This document shows, one piece after another, positions 1 to 8,906 of a stretch of 64,000 bases of DNA; the first letter of the stretch is position 1; each line of letters begins with the position of its first letter. Source of the DNA: Microbacterium azadirachtae (GTDB taxonomy: Bacteria; Actinomycetota; Actinomycetes; Actinomycetales; Microbacteriaceae); NCBI RefSeq assembly GCF_000956505.1, contig NZ_JYIX01000028.1, positions 59,257 through 123,256 of the forward strand. Direction: 5' to 3'. A model generated the notes under the pieces. The model was not told the DNA's origin. It saw nothing but the letters and a program-made list of their open reading frames with translations, and made no database searches. Both the position numbers and the translations under genes were made by a program.

Positions 1-179
1 GCCACGGCCGCATCCGCGCCGTCAAGCGCGACATCGCGCGCCTGTACACCGTGATCCGCGAGCGCGAGCTGGGCATCCGTGCGACGCCCGCTCCGGTCGA
101 GGCTCCGGCCAAGAAGGCGTCCAAGGCAAAGGCGAAGAAGGCCGACGAGGCTGACGCGCCGAAGGAGGAGGCCGAGTAA
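1..179 (+). CDS. rpmC: 50S ribosomal protein L29, C-terminal part (5' end outside window)
   Basis: The reading frame is open from the left edge and encodes the second helix of L29 ([19 protein letters not shown]), a small two-helix protein of the large subunit at the exit tunnel. After the conserved part it carries a tail of about 30 residues rich in Lys, Ala and Glu, which compact L29 proteins lack. The TAA stop shares its last A with the ATG of rpsQ, so the two are translationally coupled. The order L29-S17-L14 is the usual S10/spc junction. The start lies upstream of the window. Confidence 0.9.
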   Translation, partial: HGRIRAVKRDIARLYTVIRERELGIRATPAPVEAPAKKASKAKAKKADEADAPKEEAE

Positions 180-496
180 TGGCTGAGAAGAAGGCTGCTG
201 CCGCTGAGGCAGAGGTCGTCTCGCACGATGTGCGTGACGCCGATGCTCGTGGCTACCGCAAGTCGCGCCGCGGCTACGTCGTCAGCGACAAGATGGACAA
301 GACCATCGTCGTCGAGGTCGAGGACCGCGTGAAGCACCCGCTGTACGGCAAGGTCATCCGCCGTACGACGAAGGTCAAGGCGCACGACGAGAACAACGCC
401 GCCGGCATCGGCGACCTCGTTCTCATCAACGAGACCCGCCCGCTGAGCGCCACCAAGCGCTGGCGTCTGGTGGAGATCCTGGAGAAGGCAAAGTGA
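179..496 (+). CDS. rpsQ: 30S ribosomal protein S17
   Basis: S17 is an OB-fold primary 16S rRNA-binding protein of the small subunit. The conserved core starts near residue 31 ([19 protein letters not shown]) and continues through [13 protein letters not shown]. An N-terminal extension of about 25 residues, rich in Ala, Glu and Lys, precedes it, making the protein 105 residues against roughly 85 in compact homologues. The ATG overlaps the rpmC stop, and its TGA overlaps the GTG of rplN. Confidence 0.95.
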   Translation: MAEKKAAAAEAEVVSHDVRDADARGYRKSRRGYVVSDKMDKTIVVEVEDRVKHPLYGKVIRRTTKVKAHDENNAAGIGDLVLINETRPLSATKRWRLVEILEKAK

Positions 497-861
497 TCCA
501 GACCGAGTCCCGACTCAAGGTCGCCGACAACACCGGCGCCAAGGAGCTCCTCACCATCCGCGTGCTCGGCGGCTCCAGCCGTCGTTACGCGGGCCTCGGC
601 GACATCATCGTCGCCACGGTCAAGGACGCGATCCCCGGTGGGAACGTCAAGAAGGGCGATGTGGTCAAGGCCGTCATCGTCCGTACCAAGAAGCAGACCC
701 GTCGTCCCGACGGCTCGTACATCAAGTTCGACGAGAACGCCGCCGTGATCCTGAAGAACGACGGGGAGCCCCGCGGCACCCGTATCTTCGGTCCGGTCGG
801 CCGCGAGCTTCGTGACAAGAAGTTCATGAAGATCGTCTCGCTCGCCCCGGAGGTGCTGTAA
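493..861 (+). CDS. rplN: 50S ribosomal protein L14
   Basis: This 122-residue protein has the exact standard length of L14, which binds 23S rRNA and forms an intersubunit bridge. The N-terminal signature [18 protein letters not shown] and the later [19 protein letters not shown] are both present. It starts with GTG inside a GTGA overlap with the end of rpsQ, so it relies on coupled translation. Three bases separate it from rplX. Confidence 0.97.
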   Translation: MIQTESRLKVADNTGAKELLTIRVLGGSSRRYAGLGDIIVATVKDAIPGGNVKKGDVVKAVIVRTKKQTRRPDGSYIKFDENAAVILKNDGEPRGTRIFGPVGRELRDKKFMKIVSLAPEVL

Positions 862-864
862 CTC

Positions 865-1224
865 ATGGCGAACATCAAGAAGGGTGACCTGGTTCAGGTC
901 ATCTCCGGCCGCAAGCAGGAAAAGGGCGGCGACCGCGGCAAGCAGGGCAAGGTCCTCGAGGTCCTCGTCGAGCAGAACCGCGTGATCGTGGAGGGCGTGA
1001 ACTACGCCACCAAGCACACCCGCGTCGGCCAGACGCAGCGCGGCACGAAGACGGGCGGCATCGAGACCATCGAGGCCCCCATCCACATCTCGAACGTCGC
1101 CCTGGTCGACCCCGAGACGAAGAAGCCGACCAAGATCGGCCACCGCGTCGAGGAGCAGGTCAAGGACGGCGTGAAGCGCACGGTCCGCGTGCGCTACGCG
1201 AAGAAGAGCGGTAAGGACCTCTGA
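865..1224 (+). CDS. rplX: 50S ribosomal protein L24
   Basis: L24 is an assembly-initiating protein of the large subunit. A KOW motif covers about residues 4-36 ([18 protein letters not shown] and GKQGKVLEV), and [19 protein letters not shown] is the conserved C-terminal strand. At 119 residues it is slightly longer than the roughly 105 of compact forms, with the extra length at the C-terminus. It lies three bases after rplN and its TGA overlaps the ATG of rplE. Confidence 0.96.
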   Translation: MANIKKGDLVQVISGRKQEKGGDRGKQGKVLEVLVEQNRVIVEGVNYATKHTRVGQTQRGTKTGGIETIEAPIHISNVALVDPETKKPTKIGHRVEEQVKDGVKRTVRVRYAKKSGKDL

Positions 1225-1814
1225 TGGCGGCTGCTGACGCCGCGGGCGCTGTCAAGGTGCAGCCCCGCCTGAAGGCGAAGTACAACAACGAGATCAAGAA
1301 GGCTCTGCAGGACGAGTTCGGCTACGAGAACGTCATGCAGATCCCCGGCCTGGTCAAGGTCGTCGTCAACACCGGTGTCGGTGAGGCGGCTCGCGACTCC
1401 AAGGTGATCGATGGTGCGGTCGACGACCTCACCAAGATCACCGGCCAGAAGCCGATCGTCACGAAGGCCCGCAAGTCCATCGCGCAGTTCAAGCTGCGCG
1501 AGGGTCAGCCCATCGGCGCGCACGTCACCCTCCGCGGTGACCGCGCCTGGGAGTTCGTGGACCGCCTCGTGAACCTCGCACTGCCCCGTATCCGCGACTT
1601 CCGCGGTCTCTCGGACAAGCAGTTCGACGGCAACGGCAACTACACCTTCGGTCTCACGGAGCAGAGCGTGTTCCACGAGATCGATCAGGACCGGATCGAC
1701 CGCGTCCGCGGTTTCGACATCACTGTCGTGACCACGGCGAAGAACGACGACGAGGGTCGCGCCCTGCTGCGCCTCCTCGGCTTCCCGTTCAAGTCGGCCG
1801 ACGCGCAGGCGTAA
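1224..1814 (+). CDS. rplE: 50S ribosomal protein L5
   Basis: L5 binds 5S rRNA and contacts S13 across the subunit interface. Recognisable blocks are [38 protein letters not shown] and the C-terminal [12 protein letters not shown]. The first 13 or so residues are an Ala-rich extension. It is the last gene of the first ribosomal block here: a strong hairpin follows the stop. The type Z S14 gene that often sits next in actinobacteria is absent. Confidence 0.97.
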   Translation: MAAADAAGAVKVQPRLKAKYNNEIKKALQDEFGYENVMQIPGLVKVVVNTGVGEAARDSKVIDGAVDDLTKITGQKPIVTKARKSIAQFKLREGQPIGAHVTLRGDRAWEFVDRLVNLALPRIRDFRGLSDKQFDGNGNYTFGLTEQSVFHEIDQDRIDRVRGFDITVVTTAKNDDEGRALLRLLGFPFKSADAQA

Positions 1815-1826
1815 GACCATGTTCTG

Positions 1827-1864
1827 AAGGCCGGATCCCGGGGTTCTCCTCGGGATCCGGTCTT
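1827..1864 (+). terminator. Rho-independent-type terminator after rplE
   Basis: A 14-bp stem with one G-T wobble surrounds a 10-base loop. The core arms CCGGATCCCG (1831-1840) and CGGGATCCGG (1851-1860) are perfect complements. Only a very short T-containing tail follows, as is common in high-G+C actinobacteria. It splits the ribosomal block between rplE and rpsH. Confidence 0.7.
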
Positions 1865-1884
1865 CGGGCGTGTCTCGCTTGACG

Positions 1885-1890
1885 TACAAT
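1885..1890 (+). promoter_or_regulatory. Possible -10 box for the rpsH operon
   Basis: TACAAT matches a sigma-70-type -10 box at five of six positions and lies in an A+T-rich patch unusual for this sequence, between the rplE terminator and rpsH. No good -35 lies at the correct spacing; the nearby TTGACG at 1879-1884 abuts the box rather than sitting upstream. Downstream, a hairpin (CTGCCG 1919-1924, CGGCAG 1930-1935) sits in the roughly 70-base leader before rpsH and could be a regulatory site. Confidence 0.4.
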
Positions 1891-1965
1891 TGAATATTGC
1901 GTGCTCATCGCAGGCCGTCTGCCGTGTAACGGCAGTCGGAACCTCATGAACGAAAGAAGACAACT

Positions 1966-2364
1966 ATGACGATGACAGACCCGGTCGCAGATCTGCTGAC
2001 CCGTCTGCGCAACGCGAACTCGGCGCATCACGACTCCGTGACCCTGCCGTCGAGCAAGCTGAAGACCCACATCGCTGAGATCCTCCAGCAGGAGGGCTAC
2101 ATCTCCGGCTGGGAGGTCACCGACGCCCGCGTCGGCACCAACCTCACCATCTCGCTGAAGTACGGCCCGAACCGCGAGCGGTCGATCGCCGGCATCAAGC
2201 GCGTTTCCAAGCCCGGCCTCCGCGTGTACGCGAAGTCGACCGAGCTGCCCAAGGTCCTCGGTGGCCTCGGCGTCGCGATCCTGTCCACCTCCTCGGGGCT
2301 CCTCACGGACCGCCAGGCAGAGCAGAAGGGCGTGGGCGGAGAAGTTCTCGCCTACGTGTGGTGA
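1966..2364 (+). CDS. rpsH: 30S ribosomal protein S8
   Basis: S8 binds the central domain of 16S rRNA and in many bacteria is the translational repressor of the spc operon. The 132-residue length is standard. [19 protein letters not shown] at the N-terminus and [20 protein letters not shown] near the C-terminus are diagnostic. A second in-frame ATG lies two codons downstream; the first was chosen because AAAGAAG sits seven bases before it. It opens a new transcription unit. Confidence 0.97.
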   Translation: MTMTDPVADLLTRLRNANSAHHDSVTLPSSKLKTHIAEILQQEGYISGWEVTDARVGTNLTISLKYGPNRERSIAGIKRVSKPGLRVYAKSTELPKVLGGLGVAILSTSSGLLTDRQAEQKGVGGEVLAYVW

Positions 2365-2370
2365 TCTGAA

Positions 2371-2907
2371 ATGTCGCGTATTGGACGACTTCCCATCGAG
2401 ATCCCCGCGGGCGTGACCGTTTCGGTCGACGGCCGTGCGGTTTCGGTGAAGGGCCCTAAGGGCGAGCTCGCGCTCACCGTGGCCTCTCCCATCGAGGTGT
2501 CGGTCGAGGAGAACCAGGTTCTCGTCACCCGCCCGGACGACGAGCGCTCCTCGCGTTCGCTGCACGGTCTGACCCGCACGCTCATCAACAACGACATCAT
2601 CGGCGTGACCCAGGGCTACTCCAAGGGCCTCGAGGTCGTCGGCACCGGTTACCGCGTGCAGCAGAAGGGCAGCTCGGTCGAGTTCGCCCTCGGCTTCTCG
2701 CACCCGGTCCTGATCGACCCGCCCGCCGGCATCACCCTGACGGTCGAGGGCAACAACAAGCTCACCGTCAGCGGCATCAGCAAGCAGGCCGTCGGCGAGG
2801 CGGCTGCGAACATCCGCAAGATCCGCAAGCCCGAGCCGTACAAGGGCAAGGGTGTGCGCTACGCCGGCGAGATCGTGCGTCGCAAGGCCGGAAAGAGTGG
2901 TAAGTAA
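2371..2907 (+). CDS. rplF: 50S ribosomal protein L6
   Basis: L6 is a two-domain 23S rRNA-binding protein near the factor-binding site. [20 protein letters not shown] opens the first domain and the C-terminal signature [19 protein letters not shown] closes the second; 178 residues is the normal length. Six bases separate it from rpsH and two from rplR, within one operon. Confidence 0.97.
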   Translation: MSRIGRLPIEIPAGVTVSVDGRAVSVKGPKGELALTVASPIEVSVEENQVLVTRPDDERSSRSLHGLTRTLINNDIIGVTQGYSKGLEVVGTGYRVQQKGSSVEFALGFSHPVLIDPPAGITLTVEGNNKLTVSGISKQAVGEAAANIRKIRKPEPYKGKGVRYAGEIVRRKAGKSGK

Positions 2908-2909
2908 CG

Positions 2910-3269
2910 ATGGCTATCAAGACGAAGTCCGACGCCCGCTCGCGTCGTCACGCCCGTCTTCGCAAGAAGATCCAGGGCACCGAGGCGCGTCCGCGCCTGG
3001 TCGTCACCCGTTCGGCCCGCCACGTCTTCGTGCAGCTGGTCGACGACAGCAAGGGCCGCACCGTGGCCAGCGCCTCCACCCTCGAGACCGACCTGCGCGG
3101 CTTCGACGGTGACAAGACCGCCAAGGCCCGCAAGGTCGGCGAGCTCGTCGCCGAGCGTGCGAAGGCCGCCGGCGTCTCGGAGGCTGTGTTCGACCGTGGC
3201 GGCAACCGGTACGCCGGTCGCGTCGCGGCCATCGCCGATGGCGCCCGTGAAGGGGGGCTGGCACTGTGA
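2910..3269 (+). CDS. rplR: 50S ribosomal protein L18
   Basis: L18 binds 5S rRNA and carries it into the large subunit. The basic N-terminus ([20 protein letters not shown]) and the C-terminal [20 protein letters not shown] motif identify it; 119 residues is typical. Its TGA overlaps the GTG of rpsE by four bases. Confidence 0.97.
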   Translation: MAIKTKSDARSRRHARLRKKIQGTEARPRLVVTRSARHVFVQLVDDSKGRTVASASTLETDLRGFDGDKTAKARKVGELVAERAKAAGVSEAVFDRGGNRYAGRVAAIADGAREGGLAL

Positions 3270-3955
3270 GTGACATCAAGGAGAACGAAGTGACCGAGAC
3301 GGCTCCTGCCGCCGAGAACGCGGCCGGTTCCGAGGCCCCGCAGCGCGATGAGCGCCGCGGCGGCCGTGGTGGCCGCGACCGCGGCCAGGGCGGCCGCGAC
3401 CGCAACTCCCGCGACCGTGGGGACAACCAGTTCCTCGAGCGCGTGGTGACCATCAACCGTGTGTCGAAGGTCGTCAAGGGCGGCCGTCGGTTCAGCTTCA
3501 CCGCGCTCGTCGTGGTGGGTGACGGCAACGGTCTCGTGGGCGTCGGCTACGGCAAGGCCCGCGAGGTCCCGCTCGCCATCTCGAAGGGTGTCGAGGAGGC
3601 CAAGCGGAACTTCTTCCGCGTGCCGCGCTCCGCGAGCACCATTCCGCACCCGGTGCAGGGCGAGGCCGCTGCCGGCGTCGTGCTGCTCCGTCCGGCCGCT
3701 GCCGGTACCGGTGTCATCGCCGGTGGTCCGGTCCGCGCCGTGCTCGAGTGCGCCGGTATCCACGACGTGCTGTCGAAGTCGCTCGGTTCGTCGAACACGA
3801 TCAACATCGTGCACGCGACGGTGGCGGCCCTGAAGCAGCTCGAGGAGCCCCGTGCGGTCGCCGCGCGTCGTGGCCTCGAGTTCGACCAGGTCGCCCCGGC
3901 GCGTCTCGTCCGCGCAGAGGCCGAGGCCATCGCTGCGCAGAAGGCAGGTGCCTGA
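3266..3955 (+). CDS. rpsE: 30S ribosomal protein S5
   Basis: S5 lies at the mRNA entry channel and affects decoding accuracy. The conserved double-stranded-RNA-binding and S5 domains begin near residue 55 ([20 protein letters not shown]) and include [18 protein letters not shown]. The first 55 residues are a flexible extension, first acidic and then Gly/Arg/Asp-rich ([18 protein letters not shown]), as seen in many actinobacterial S5 proteins. It starts with GTG in a GTGA overlap with rplR and ends overlapping the ATG of rpmD. Confidence 0.96.
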   Translation: MSDIKENEVTETAPAAENAAGSEAPQRDERRGGRGGRDRGQGGRDRNSRDRGDNQFLERVVTINRVSKVVKGGRRFSFTALVVVGDGNGLVGVGYGKAREVPLAISKGVEEAKRNFFRVPRSASTIPHPVQGEAAAGVVLLRPAAAGTGVIAGGPVRAVLECAGIHDVLSKSLGSSNTINIVHATVAALKQLEEPRAVAARRGLEFDQVAPARLVRAEAEAIAAQKAGA

Positions 3956-4140
3956 TGGCTGCGCGCCTCAAGGTCACGCAGGTCAAGTCCAAGGTGAGTG
4001 AGAAGCAGAACCAGCGCGACACGCTGCGTTCGCTCGGCCTCAAGCGGATCGGCGACTCGGTCGTCCGTCCCGACGATGCCCAGACCCGCGGTTACGTCCG
4101 CACGGTCGCTCACCTCGTCAAGGTTGAGGAGATCGACTAA
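3955..4140 (+). CDS. rpmD: 50S ribosomal protein L30
   Basis: This 61-residue protein has the L30 pattern: [20 protein letters not shown], then [14 protein letters not shown] and a C-terminal [12 protein letters not shown]30 is a small beta-alpha-beta-alpha-beta protein of the large subunit near the 5S rRNA. The ATG overlaps the rpsE stop and its TAA overlaps the rplO start, so expression should be tightly coupled. The gene is also readable as the tail of a longer overlapping frame starting at 3748, but only this part is conserved. Confidence 0.95.
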   Translation: MAARLKVTQVKSKVSEKQNQRDTLRSLGLKRIGDSVVRPDDAQTRGYVRTVAHLVKVEEID

Positions 4141-4661
4141 TGGCTGAGAAGAAGGAAGCGGCCACCAAGACCGCTGCCAAGAAGCCCGCCGCCAAGAAGG
4201 CCGAGGAGACCACGGTCTCCCGTCCCGGCGTCCTGAAGGTGCACCACCTGCGTCCGGTCCCCGGCGCCAACACCGCGAAGACCCGTGTCGGTCGCGGTGA
4301 GGGCTCCAAGGGCAAGACCGCCGGTCGCGGCACCAAGGGCACCAAGGCCCGCAACACCGTTCGCGTCGGTTTCGAGGGTGGGCAGATGCCGCTGCACATG
4401 CGCACCCCGAAGCTGCGCGGGTTCAAGAACCCGTTCCGCGTGGAGTACCAGGTCGTGAACCTGGAGAAGCTCGCCGAGCTCTACCCGGCCGGTGGCGACG
4501 TGACCGTCGCCGACCTGGTCGCCAAGGGCGCGGTCCGCAAGAACGAGAAGGTCAAGGTCCTGGGCAACGGCGACATCGCCGTGGCTCTGACCGTGTCGGT
4601 CGACAAGGTCTCCAGCTCTGCGGAGCAGAAGATCGTCGCCGCCGGCGGATCCGTCAAGTAA
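4140..4661 (+). CDS. rplO: 50S ribosomal protein L15
   Basis: L15 is a late-assembly 23S rRNA-binding protein. The hallmark is the Gly/Arg/Lys-rich loop [20 protein letters not shown], followed by [19 protein letters not shown]. About 28 extra residues at the N-terminus are almost entirely Lys, Ala and Glu, bringing the length to 173 against roughly 145. It is the last gene of this ribosomal unit and is followed after nine bases by a perfect inverted repeat. Confidence 0.96.
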   Translation: MAEKKEAATKTAAKKPAAKKAEETTVSRPGVLKVHHLRPVPGANTAKTRVGRGEGSKGKTAGRGTKGTKARNTVRVGFEGGQMPLHMRTPKLRGFKNPFRVEYQVVNLEKLAELYPAGGDVTVADLVAKGAVRKNEKVKVLGNGDIAVALTVSVDKVSSSAEQKIVAAGGSVK

Positions 4662-4670
4662 CACCCGTCG

Positions 4671-4701
4671 AGAGGGGCCGGAGATATCTCCGGCCCCTCT
4701 T
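4671..4701 (+). terminator. Terminator after rplO
   Basis: Bases 4671-4700 are a perfect 30-base palindrome with arms AGAGGGGCCGGAGAT and ATCTCCGGCCCCTCT; a practical loop is the central GATATC. TT follows directly. It separates the ribosomal genes from secY, which therefore probably has its own promoter in 4702-4750. TTGACT at 4718-4723 is a possible -35, but no good -10 follows. Confidence 0.75.
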
Positions 4702-4764
4702 GCGTTACCCTGGGTAATTGACTGTCCCTCGTCGGGCGTCATCCCTTTGCAGGAAGGCAAGCTT

Positions 4765-6087
4765 TTGTTCAGCGCCATCGCGCGGATCTTCCGCACGCCT
4801 GATCTTCGACGCAAGATCGGCTTCACGATCGCTATCATCGCGATCTACCGCCTCGGATCCACCGTGCCCGCCCCGTTCGTGAGCTTCCCGAACGTCTCAG
4901 AGTGTCTCGCGCAGAACAGCGGCACCGAGGGACTGCTCGGGCTCGTCAACCTGTTCTCCGGCGGCGCGCTGCTGAAGCTGTCGATCTTCGCCCTCGGCGT
5001 CATGCCGTACATCACGGCCTCGATCATCACGCAGCTGCTCCGCGTGGTCATCCCGCACTTCGAGGCGCTGCACAAGGAGGGCCAGGCCGGCCAGGCACGG
5101 CTCACGCAGTACACGCGCTACGTCACCATCGCGCTGGCGCTGCTGCAGTCCACGACCCTCGTCACGGTCGCGCGCACCGGCCAGCTGTTCGGTCAGACCG
5201 GCGTCGCCGCGTGCAACCAGCTGCTCACCAACGACGTGTGGTGGGCGCAGCTGCTCCTGATCATCACGCTGACCGCCGGCACCGGCCTCATCATGTGGTT
5301 CGCCGAGCTCGTCACGGAGAAGGGCATCGGCAACGGCATGTCGCTGCTGATCTTCACCTCGATCGCCGCGACGTTCCCCGGCGCCATGTGGGCCATCTGG
5401 CAGACGAAGGGCTTCGAGGTCTTCTTGCTCGTCCTGCTCGTCGGCATCATCGTGATGACGCTGGTCGTCTTCATCGAGCAGTCGCAGCGCCGGATCCCGG
5501 TGCAGTACGCGAAGCGCATGGTCGGTCGCCGCACGTACGGCGGCACCAACACTTACATCCCGATCAAGGTCAACATGGCGGGCGTGATCCCGGTCATCTT
5601 CGCCTCGTCGCTGCTGTACATCCCGATGCTCGTCGCGCAGTTCAACATCCCGCAGGACGGCAAGACGCCGCCCGCGTGGGCGACGTGGATCATGACGTAC
5701 TTCGTCAAGGGCGACCACCCGATCTACATGATCACGTACTTCCTGCTGATCATCGGCTTCACCTACTTCTACGTCGCGATCACGTTCAACCCGACCGAGG
5801 TCGCGGACAACATGAAGAAGTACGGCGGCTTCATCCCGGGCATCCGTGCTGGACGTCCCACGGCCGAGTACCTCGACTACGTGCTCACCCGCATCACGCT
5901 GCCCGGATCCCTCTACCTCGGTCTCATCGCGCTGATCCCGTTGATCGCACTGGCCACGGTCGGGGCGAACCAGAACTTCCCGTTCGGCGGGGCGTCGATC
6001 CTGATCATCGTCGGCGTCGGCCTGGAGACGGTCAAGCAGATCGATGCACAGCTGCAGCAGCGACACTACGAAGGGCTCCTACGATGA
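4765..6087 (+). CDS. secY: Preprotein translocase subunit SecY
   Basis: SecY is the ten-helix pore of the Sec translocon. The N-terminus FSAIARIFRTPDLRRKIGFT, the plug-region residues and cytoplasmic loops (QRRIPVQYAKRMVGRRTYGG; ITFNPTEVADNMKKYGGFIP) are all present. Two TTG codons compete for the start, at 4747 and 4765. I chose 4765 because AGGAAGG (4751-4757) lies seven bases before it and because it gives the family's usual N-terminus; the product is then 440 residues. The stop overlaps the adk start (ATGA), so secY-adk-map form one operon. Confidence 0.95.
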   Translation: MFSAIARIFRTPDLRRKIGFTIAIIAIYRLGSTVPAPFVSFPNVSECLAQNSGTEGLLGLVNLFSGGALLKLSIFALGVMPYITASIITQLLRVVIPHFEALHKEGQAGQARLTQYTRYVTIALALLQSTTLVTVARTGQLFGQTGVAACNQLLTNDVWWAQLLLIITLTAGTGLIMWFAELVTEKGIGNGMSLLIFTSIAATFPGAMWAIWQTKGFEVFLLVLLVGIIVMTLVVFIEQSQRRIPVQYAKRMVGRRTYGGTNTYIPIKVNMAGVIPVIFASSLLYIPMLVAQFNIPQDGKTPPAWATWIMTYFVKGDHPIYMITYFLLIIGFTYFYVAITFNPTEVADNMKKYGGFIPGIRAGRPTAEYLDYVLTRITLPGSLYLGLIALIPLIALATVGANQNFPFGGASILIIVGVGLETVKQIDAQLQQRHYEGLLR

Positions 6088-6698
6088 CGGCATCCGCAAC
6101 CTCCACCGCACGCCTGCTGATCGTGGGCCCGCAGGGCTCCGGCAAGGGCACGCAAGGAGTGCGGGTCGCTGAAGCGTACGGTGTTCCGGTGGTCTCCACG
6201 GGTGACATCTTCCGCGCCAACATCAAGGCGGGCACGCCGCTCGGCAAACAGGTCACAGCGATCCTCGATGCGGGCGACCTCGTCTCGGACGAGCTGACCG
6301 GCGAACTCGTGCGCGACCGTCTGTCGCAGCCCGACGCCGAGGCCGGCTTCCTCCTGGACGGCTATCCCCGCAACGCCGCGCAGGTCGTGCACCTGGACGC
6401 GTTCCTGGCCGAGTCGGGCACCGCGCTCGACGCGGTGATCCTGCTCGACGTGCCGCGCGAGGAGAGCATCGCCCGCCTCGAGCTGCGCGCGACCGAGCAG
6501 GGCCGCGCCGACGACACCCCCGAGGCGATCGCGCACCGTCTGGACATCTACGAGGCGCAGACCGCCCCGATCCTCGACGCCTACGGCGCGCGCGGCATCG
6601 TCGACACGATCGACGGCGTCGGCAGCCTCGACGAGATCACCGAGCGCATCTTCGCGGCGCTGGGCGCCCGCGGTCTCGTGCGCACGGCTGCGGTCTGA
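6084..6698 (+). CDS. adk: Adenylate kinase (short-lid form)
   Basis: Adenylate kinase converts ATP and AMP to two ADP in the cytoplasm. The P-loop GPQGSGKGT lies at about residues 15-23, followed by the AMP-binding STGDIFRANIKAGT and the DGYPRNAAQ motif. With 204 residues the protein has the short lid seen in actinobacteria: after LRATEQGRADDTPEAIAHRL there is no zinc-finger or long lid insert. It sits in the secY-adk-map order found across bacteria, overlapping secY by four bases and one base away from map. Confidence 0.95.
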   Translation: MTASATSTARLLIVGPQGSGKGTQGVRVAEAYGVPVVSTGDIFRANIKAGTPLGKQVTAILDAGDLVSDELTGELVRDRLSQPDAEAGFLLDGYPRNAAQVVHLDAFLAESGTALDAVILLDVPREESIARLELRATEQGRADDTPEAIAHRLDIYEAQTAPILDAYGARGIVDTIDGVGSLDEITERIFAALGARGLVRTAAV

Positions 6699-6699
6699 C

Positions 6700-7551
6700 G
6701 TGGCGTTCCGCCGCTCCATCTACAAGAGTCGTGCCCAGTTGGGGACGATGGTCGAGCCCGGCCTGATCACGGGCGCGGCGCTCACAGCGGTGCGCGCGGC
6801 CGTGCGTCCCGGCATCACGACGGGGGAGCTCGACGCGATCGCCGAGCGCGTGATCCTGGATCGCGGCGCCGAGTCGAACTTCAAGCTCGTGCGCGGCTAC
6901 CGGCACACCACCTGCATCTCGGTCAACGACCAGGTCGTGCACGGGATCCCCGGATCGCGCGTGCTGCAGCCCGGTGACATCGTCTCGATCGACTGCGGTG
7001 CGCAGTTCCGCGGCTGGAACGGCGACAGCGCGATCACCGTGATCGTTCCCGACGAGGCGCAGGCGGAGGTCGTCGCCGCGCGACAGGCCCTGTCCGACGC
7101 GACAGAGGGATCCATGTGGGCCGGGATCGCCGCGATGGCGTCCGCGAAGCACCTGGGCGACATCAGCGCGGCCATCGAGGACCACATCCTCGGCGCGGGC
7201 CCCTCGCCCGTCTCGGGGAAGCCCTACGGGATCCTGCGCGAGTACGTCGGACACGGCATCGGCCGCAAGATGCACGAGGCGCCGAGCCTGTTCAACTACC
7301 GCACGCCGGACCGCGGCGCGGAGGTGCGCCCCGGTCTCGTACTCGCGATCGAGCCCATGGTGACCGCGGGCTCCGACCAGACGTACGTCGAGGACGACGA
7401 CTGGACCGTCTCCACGACCGACGGATCAGACGGCTCGCACTGGGAGCACAGCGTCGCTCTGCACGACGACGGCATCTGGGTGCTCACCGCCGCCGACGGG
7501 GGTGCGGCGGGCCTCGCCGCCTACGGCATCACGCCAGCCCCGATCGCCTGA
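6700..7551 (+). CDS. map: Type I methionine aminopeptidase
   Basis: This enzyme removes the initiator methionine from new proteins. The dinuclear-metal ligands sit in DCGAQFRGWNGDSAITV, in GHGIGRKMHEAPSLFNY, in AIEPMVTAG and in the final WEHSVAL. The substrate-pocket sequence HTTCISVNDQVVHGIPGS is also clear. It starts with GTG one base after the adk stop and has 283 residues, a typical actinobacterial length without the N-terminal SH3-binding zinc finger. It closes the secY operon; the only hairpin downstream is the palindromic repeat at 7571. Confidence 0.95.
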   Translation: MAFRRSIYKSRAQLGTMVEPGLITGAALTAVRAAVRPGITTGELDAIAERVILDRGAESNFKLVRGYRHTTCISVNDQVVHGIPGSRVLQPGDIVSIDCGAQFRGWNGDSAITVIVPDEAQAEVVAARQALSDATEGSMWAGIAAMASAKHLGDISAAIEDHILGAGPSPVSGKPYGILREYVGHGIGRKMHEAPSLFNYRTPDRGAEVRPGLVLAIEPMVTAGSDQTYVEDDDWTVSTTDGSDGSHWEHSVALHDDGIWVLTAADGGAAGLAAYGITPAPIA

Positions 7552-7570
7552 CGGTCGGCCCGCGCTCGTA

Positions 7571-7637
7571 CGAGAAACCACCTCCCGCACGAGGCACCAC
7601 GACTGACATGGTGTCTCATGCAGGAAGTGGTTTCTCG
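7571..7637. repeat. Palindromic repeat family A, copy 1
   Basis: An imperfect palindrome of about 67 bases. Outer arms start CGAGAAACCACCTCC (7571) and end GGAAGTGGTTTCTCG (7637). A second nested arm pair carries TGTCTCA at 7612-7618. The right half lines up base for base with copies at 8717, 15927 and 61109. It lies between map and the 3' end of the frameshifted gene, whose TGA stop (7616-7618) is inside the element. Confidence 0.75.
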
Positions 7638-8616
7638 CGTTCTGGTCGCACGGCACGAGGTCGGGTGCGGAGCGTAGCGAGCATTGCGAGCTGAGGCGGG
7701 CGCAGGAGGGGCACGCCGGCAGCCGACAGAGCGCGCTGCAGGGGCGCGATGCGCCAGACGTCGCTCAGATCCCACCGTGCGAACGGGTGTCCGCGCCGAC
7801 GCAGACGATCCTCGCGGCGTTTTTCGTCCTTGAGACGCGCGGCCGCGTTCGCCGCGTCTTGGAAGTCGTACTTGCGCCAGCCGTCGCTCTCGCCGATCGC
7901 GCCGACCGAGGGGAAGAAGAAGTCCACACGGTCGCGTACTACCTCGTAGTGGAACTTCTCCTGGAGTTCGGGGTCCTCGAATCCGCACCACTCGATCGCG
8001 GCACGGCTGACGCTTTCCGCAGCGACTCGGAGCGGCCGTCCGCCCGTTCCCAGAGCCAGCGCTGCCGCGCGGAGCCCCTGGTCGTGGTCTGTGCGGCGGC
8101 GTGCTCGCGCAACTCCGTCAGGTCAAGCGGGCCACCCTGCGTCCGGGACATCGCCGCGTCCACGACCGCCAAAGCCTCGGCGGGAGGCAGGACACGGCTG
8201 AGGTCGATGACCGTGTCGATCATCGAGGTGCAGAGGAGCGAGCCTCGGCGAGCGACCGCGCGGTCGTGCATGCTCGTGTGCACGCACACATCGCCGAAGC
8301 GCCGCGATCGACTGCGGTCCGCGTCGAAGACGTGGATGTCCCGTGTCTCGCCGAAGAGTGGAAGCCCCCACATGACCGCCGCCGACTCCAGGCACAGCAC
8401 GGCGGCGGGGTGCGCGCGGACGAAGGCGTGCACGCGCGCCGCATAGCGTTCCCATGGGGGCAGTGTCAGATACGCGGTGCGCGGCGCGTAGATCCCCGAA
8501 CGTACTCGGACATGCGCCGTGGAGGCGACGCGGATCCCCAGCATGCGGGCCTCCGCGGACGTCACGAGCGGCACGGGAGAGGTCAGCGCGGCGCGGTCGG
8601 AGAGCAGGAGCGGCAT
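7616..8616 (-). pseudogene. AbiEi-like/DUF559-type hypothetical gene, frameshifted
   Basis: Two frames together give one full-length actinobacterial protein. The first, from the ATG at 8616, opens MPLLLSDRAAL and includes VRSGIYAPRTAYLTLPPWERY and CLESAAVMWGLPLF, as in AbiEi-type antitoxin-domain proteins. The second carries FEDPELQEKFHYEVVRDRVD and RREDRLRRRGHPFARWDLSD, resembling the DUF559/very-short-patch-repair nuclease-like C-terminus of that family. The shift falls near 8020-8022: one added base there would restore a continuous frame. Without it the protein ends early in the wrong frame at 7939. The last codons and the stop are supplied by palindromic repeat copy 1. A sequencing error cannot be excluded. 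Confidence 0.7.
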
Positions 8617-8716
8617 GATCGCATCCTGCGCCTTCAGCACGATCCAGATCCTGCCCGCCTCGCAATCTGTGCAGAACCTCGGCGCGCAGGTTCGCGAGTG
8701 GACCGAATGGACGTCG

Positions 8717-8785
8717 GCGAGAAACCAGATCCCGCGTGACACACCAGGCGTGCCACGATGTCTCACCCAGGATCTGGTTTCTCGC
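8717..8785. repeat. Palindromic repeat family A, copy 2
   Basis: The outer arms GCGAGAAACCAGATCC (8717-8732) and GGATCTGGTTTCTCGC (8770-8785) are perfect 16-bp complements. The inner TGTCTCA lies at 8759-8765, at the same distance from the right arm as in the other copies. It stands about 100 bases upstream of the frameshifted gene and 120 bases before the thioredoxin gene. The arm sequence differs from copy 1 in both halves together, so pairing has been kept. Confidence 0.8.
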
Positions 8786-8906
8786 GAAAAGAGACCCCGA
8801 GGGAGCGAATTCTGCGCTCCCACGACCCTCAAAGGCTGGACACGGCACAATGGGGAGACATAGCTGAGCGGATCCGCCGGGCGGGTCTGGACAAGGAGAC
8901 ACACAC

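Noticed and set aside
1879..1884. TTGACG as the -35 box for rpsH
   Set aside because: At 16-18 bases downstream there is no acceptable -10; the better TACAAT directly abuts it.
4747..4764. TTG at 4747 as the start of secY
   Set aside because: It overlaps the ribosome-binding site AGGAAGG used by the TTG at 4765, and the added six residues are not part of the SecY N-terminus.
7616..8616. Programmed frameshifting as the explanation for the split AbiEi-like gene
   Set aside because: No slippery heptamer with a following stem-loop is visible at 8020, and the family is not known to use frameshifting; decay or a sequence error is simpler.
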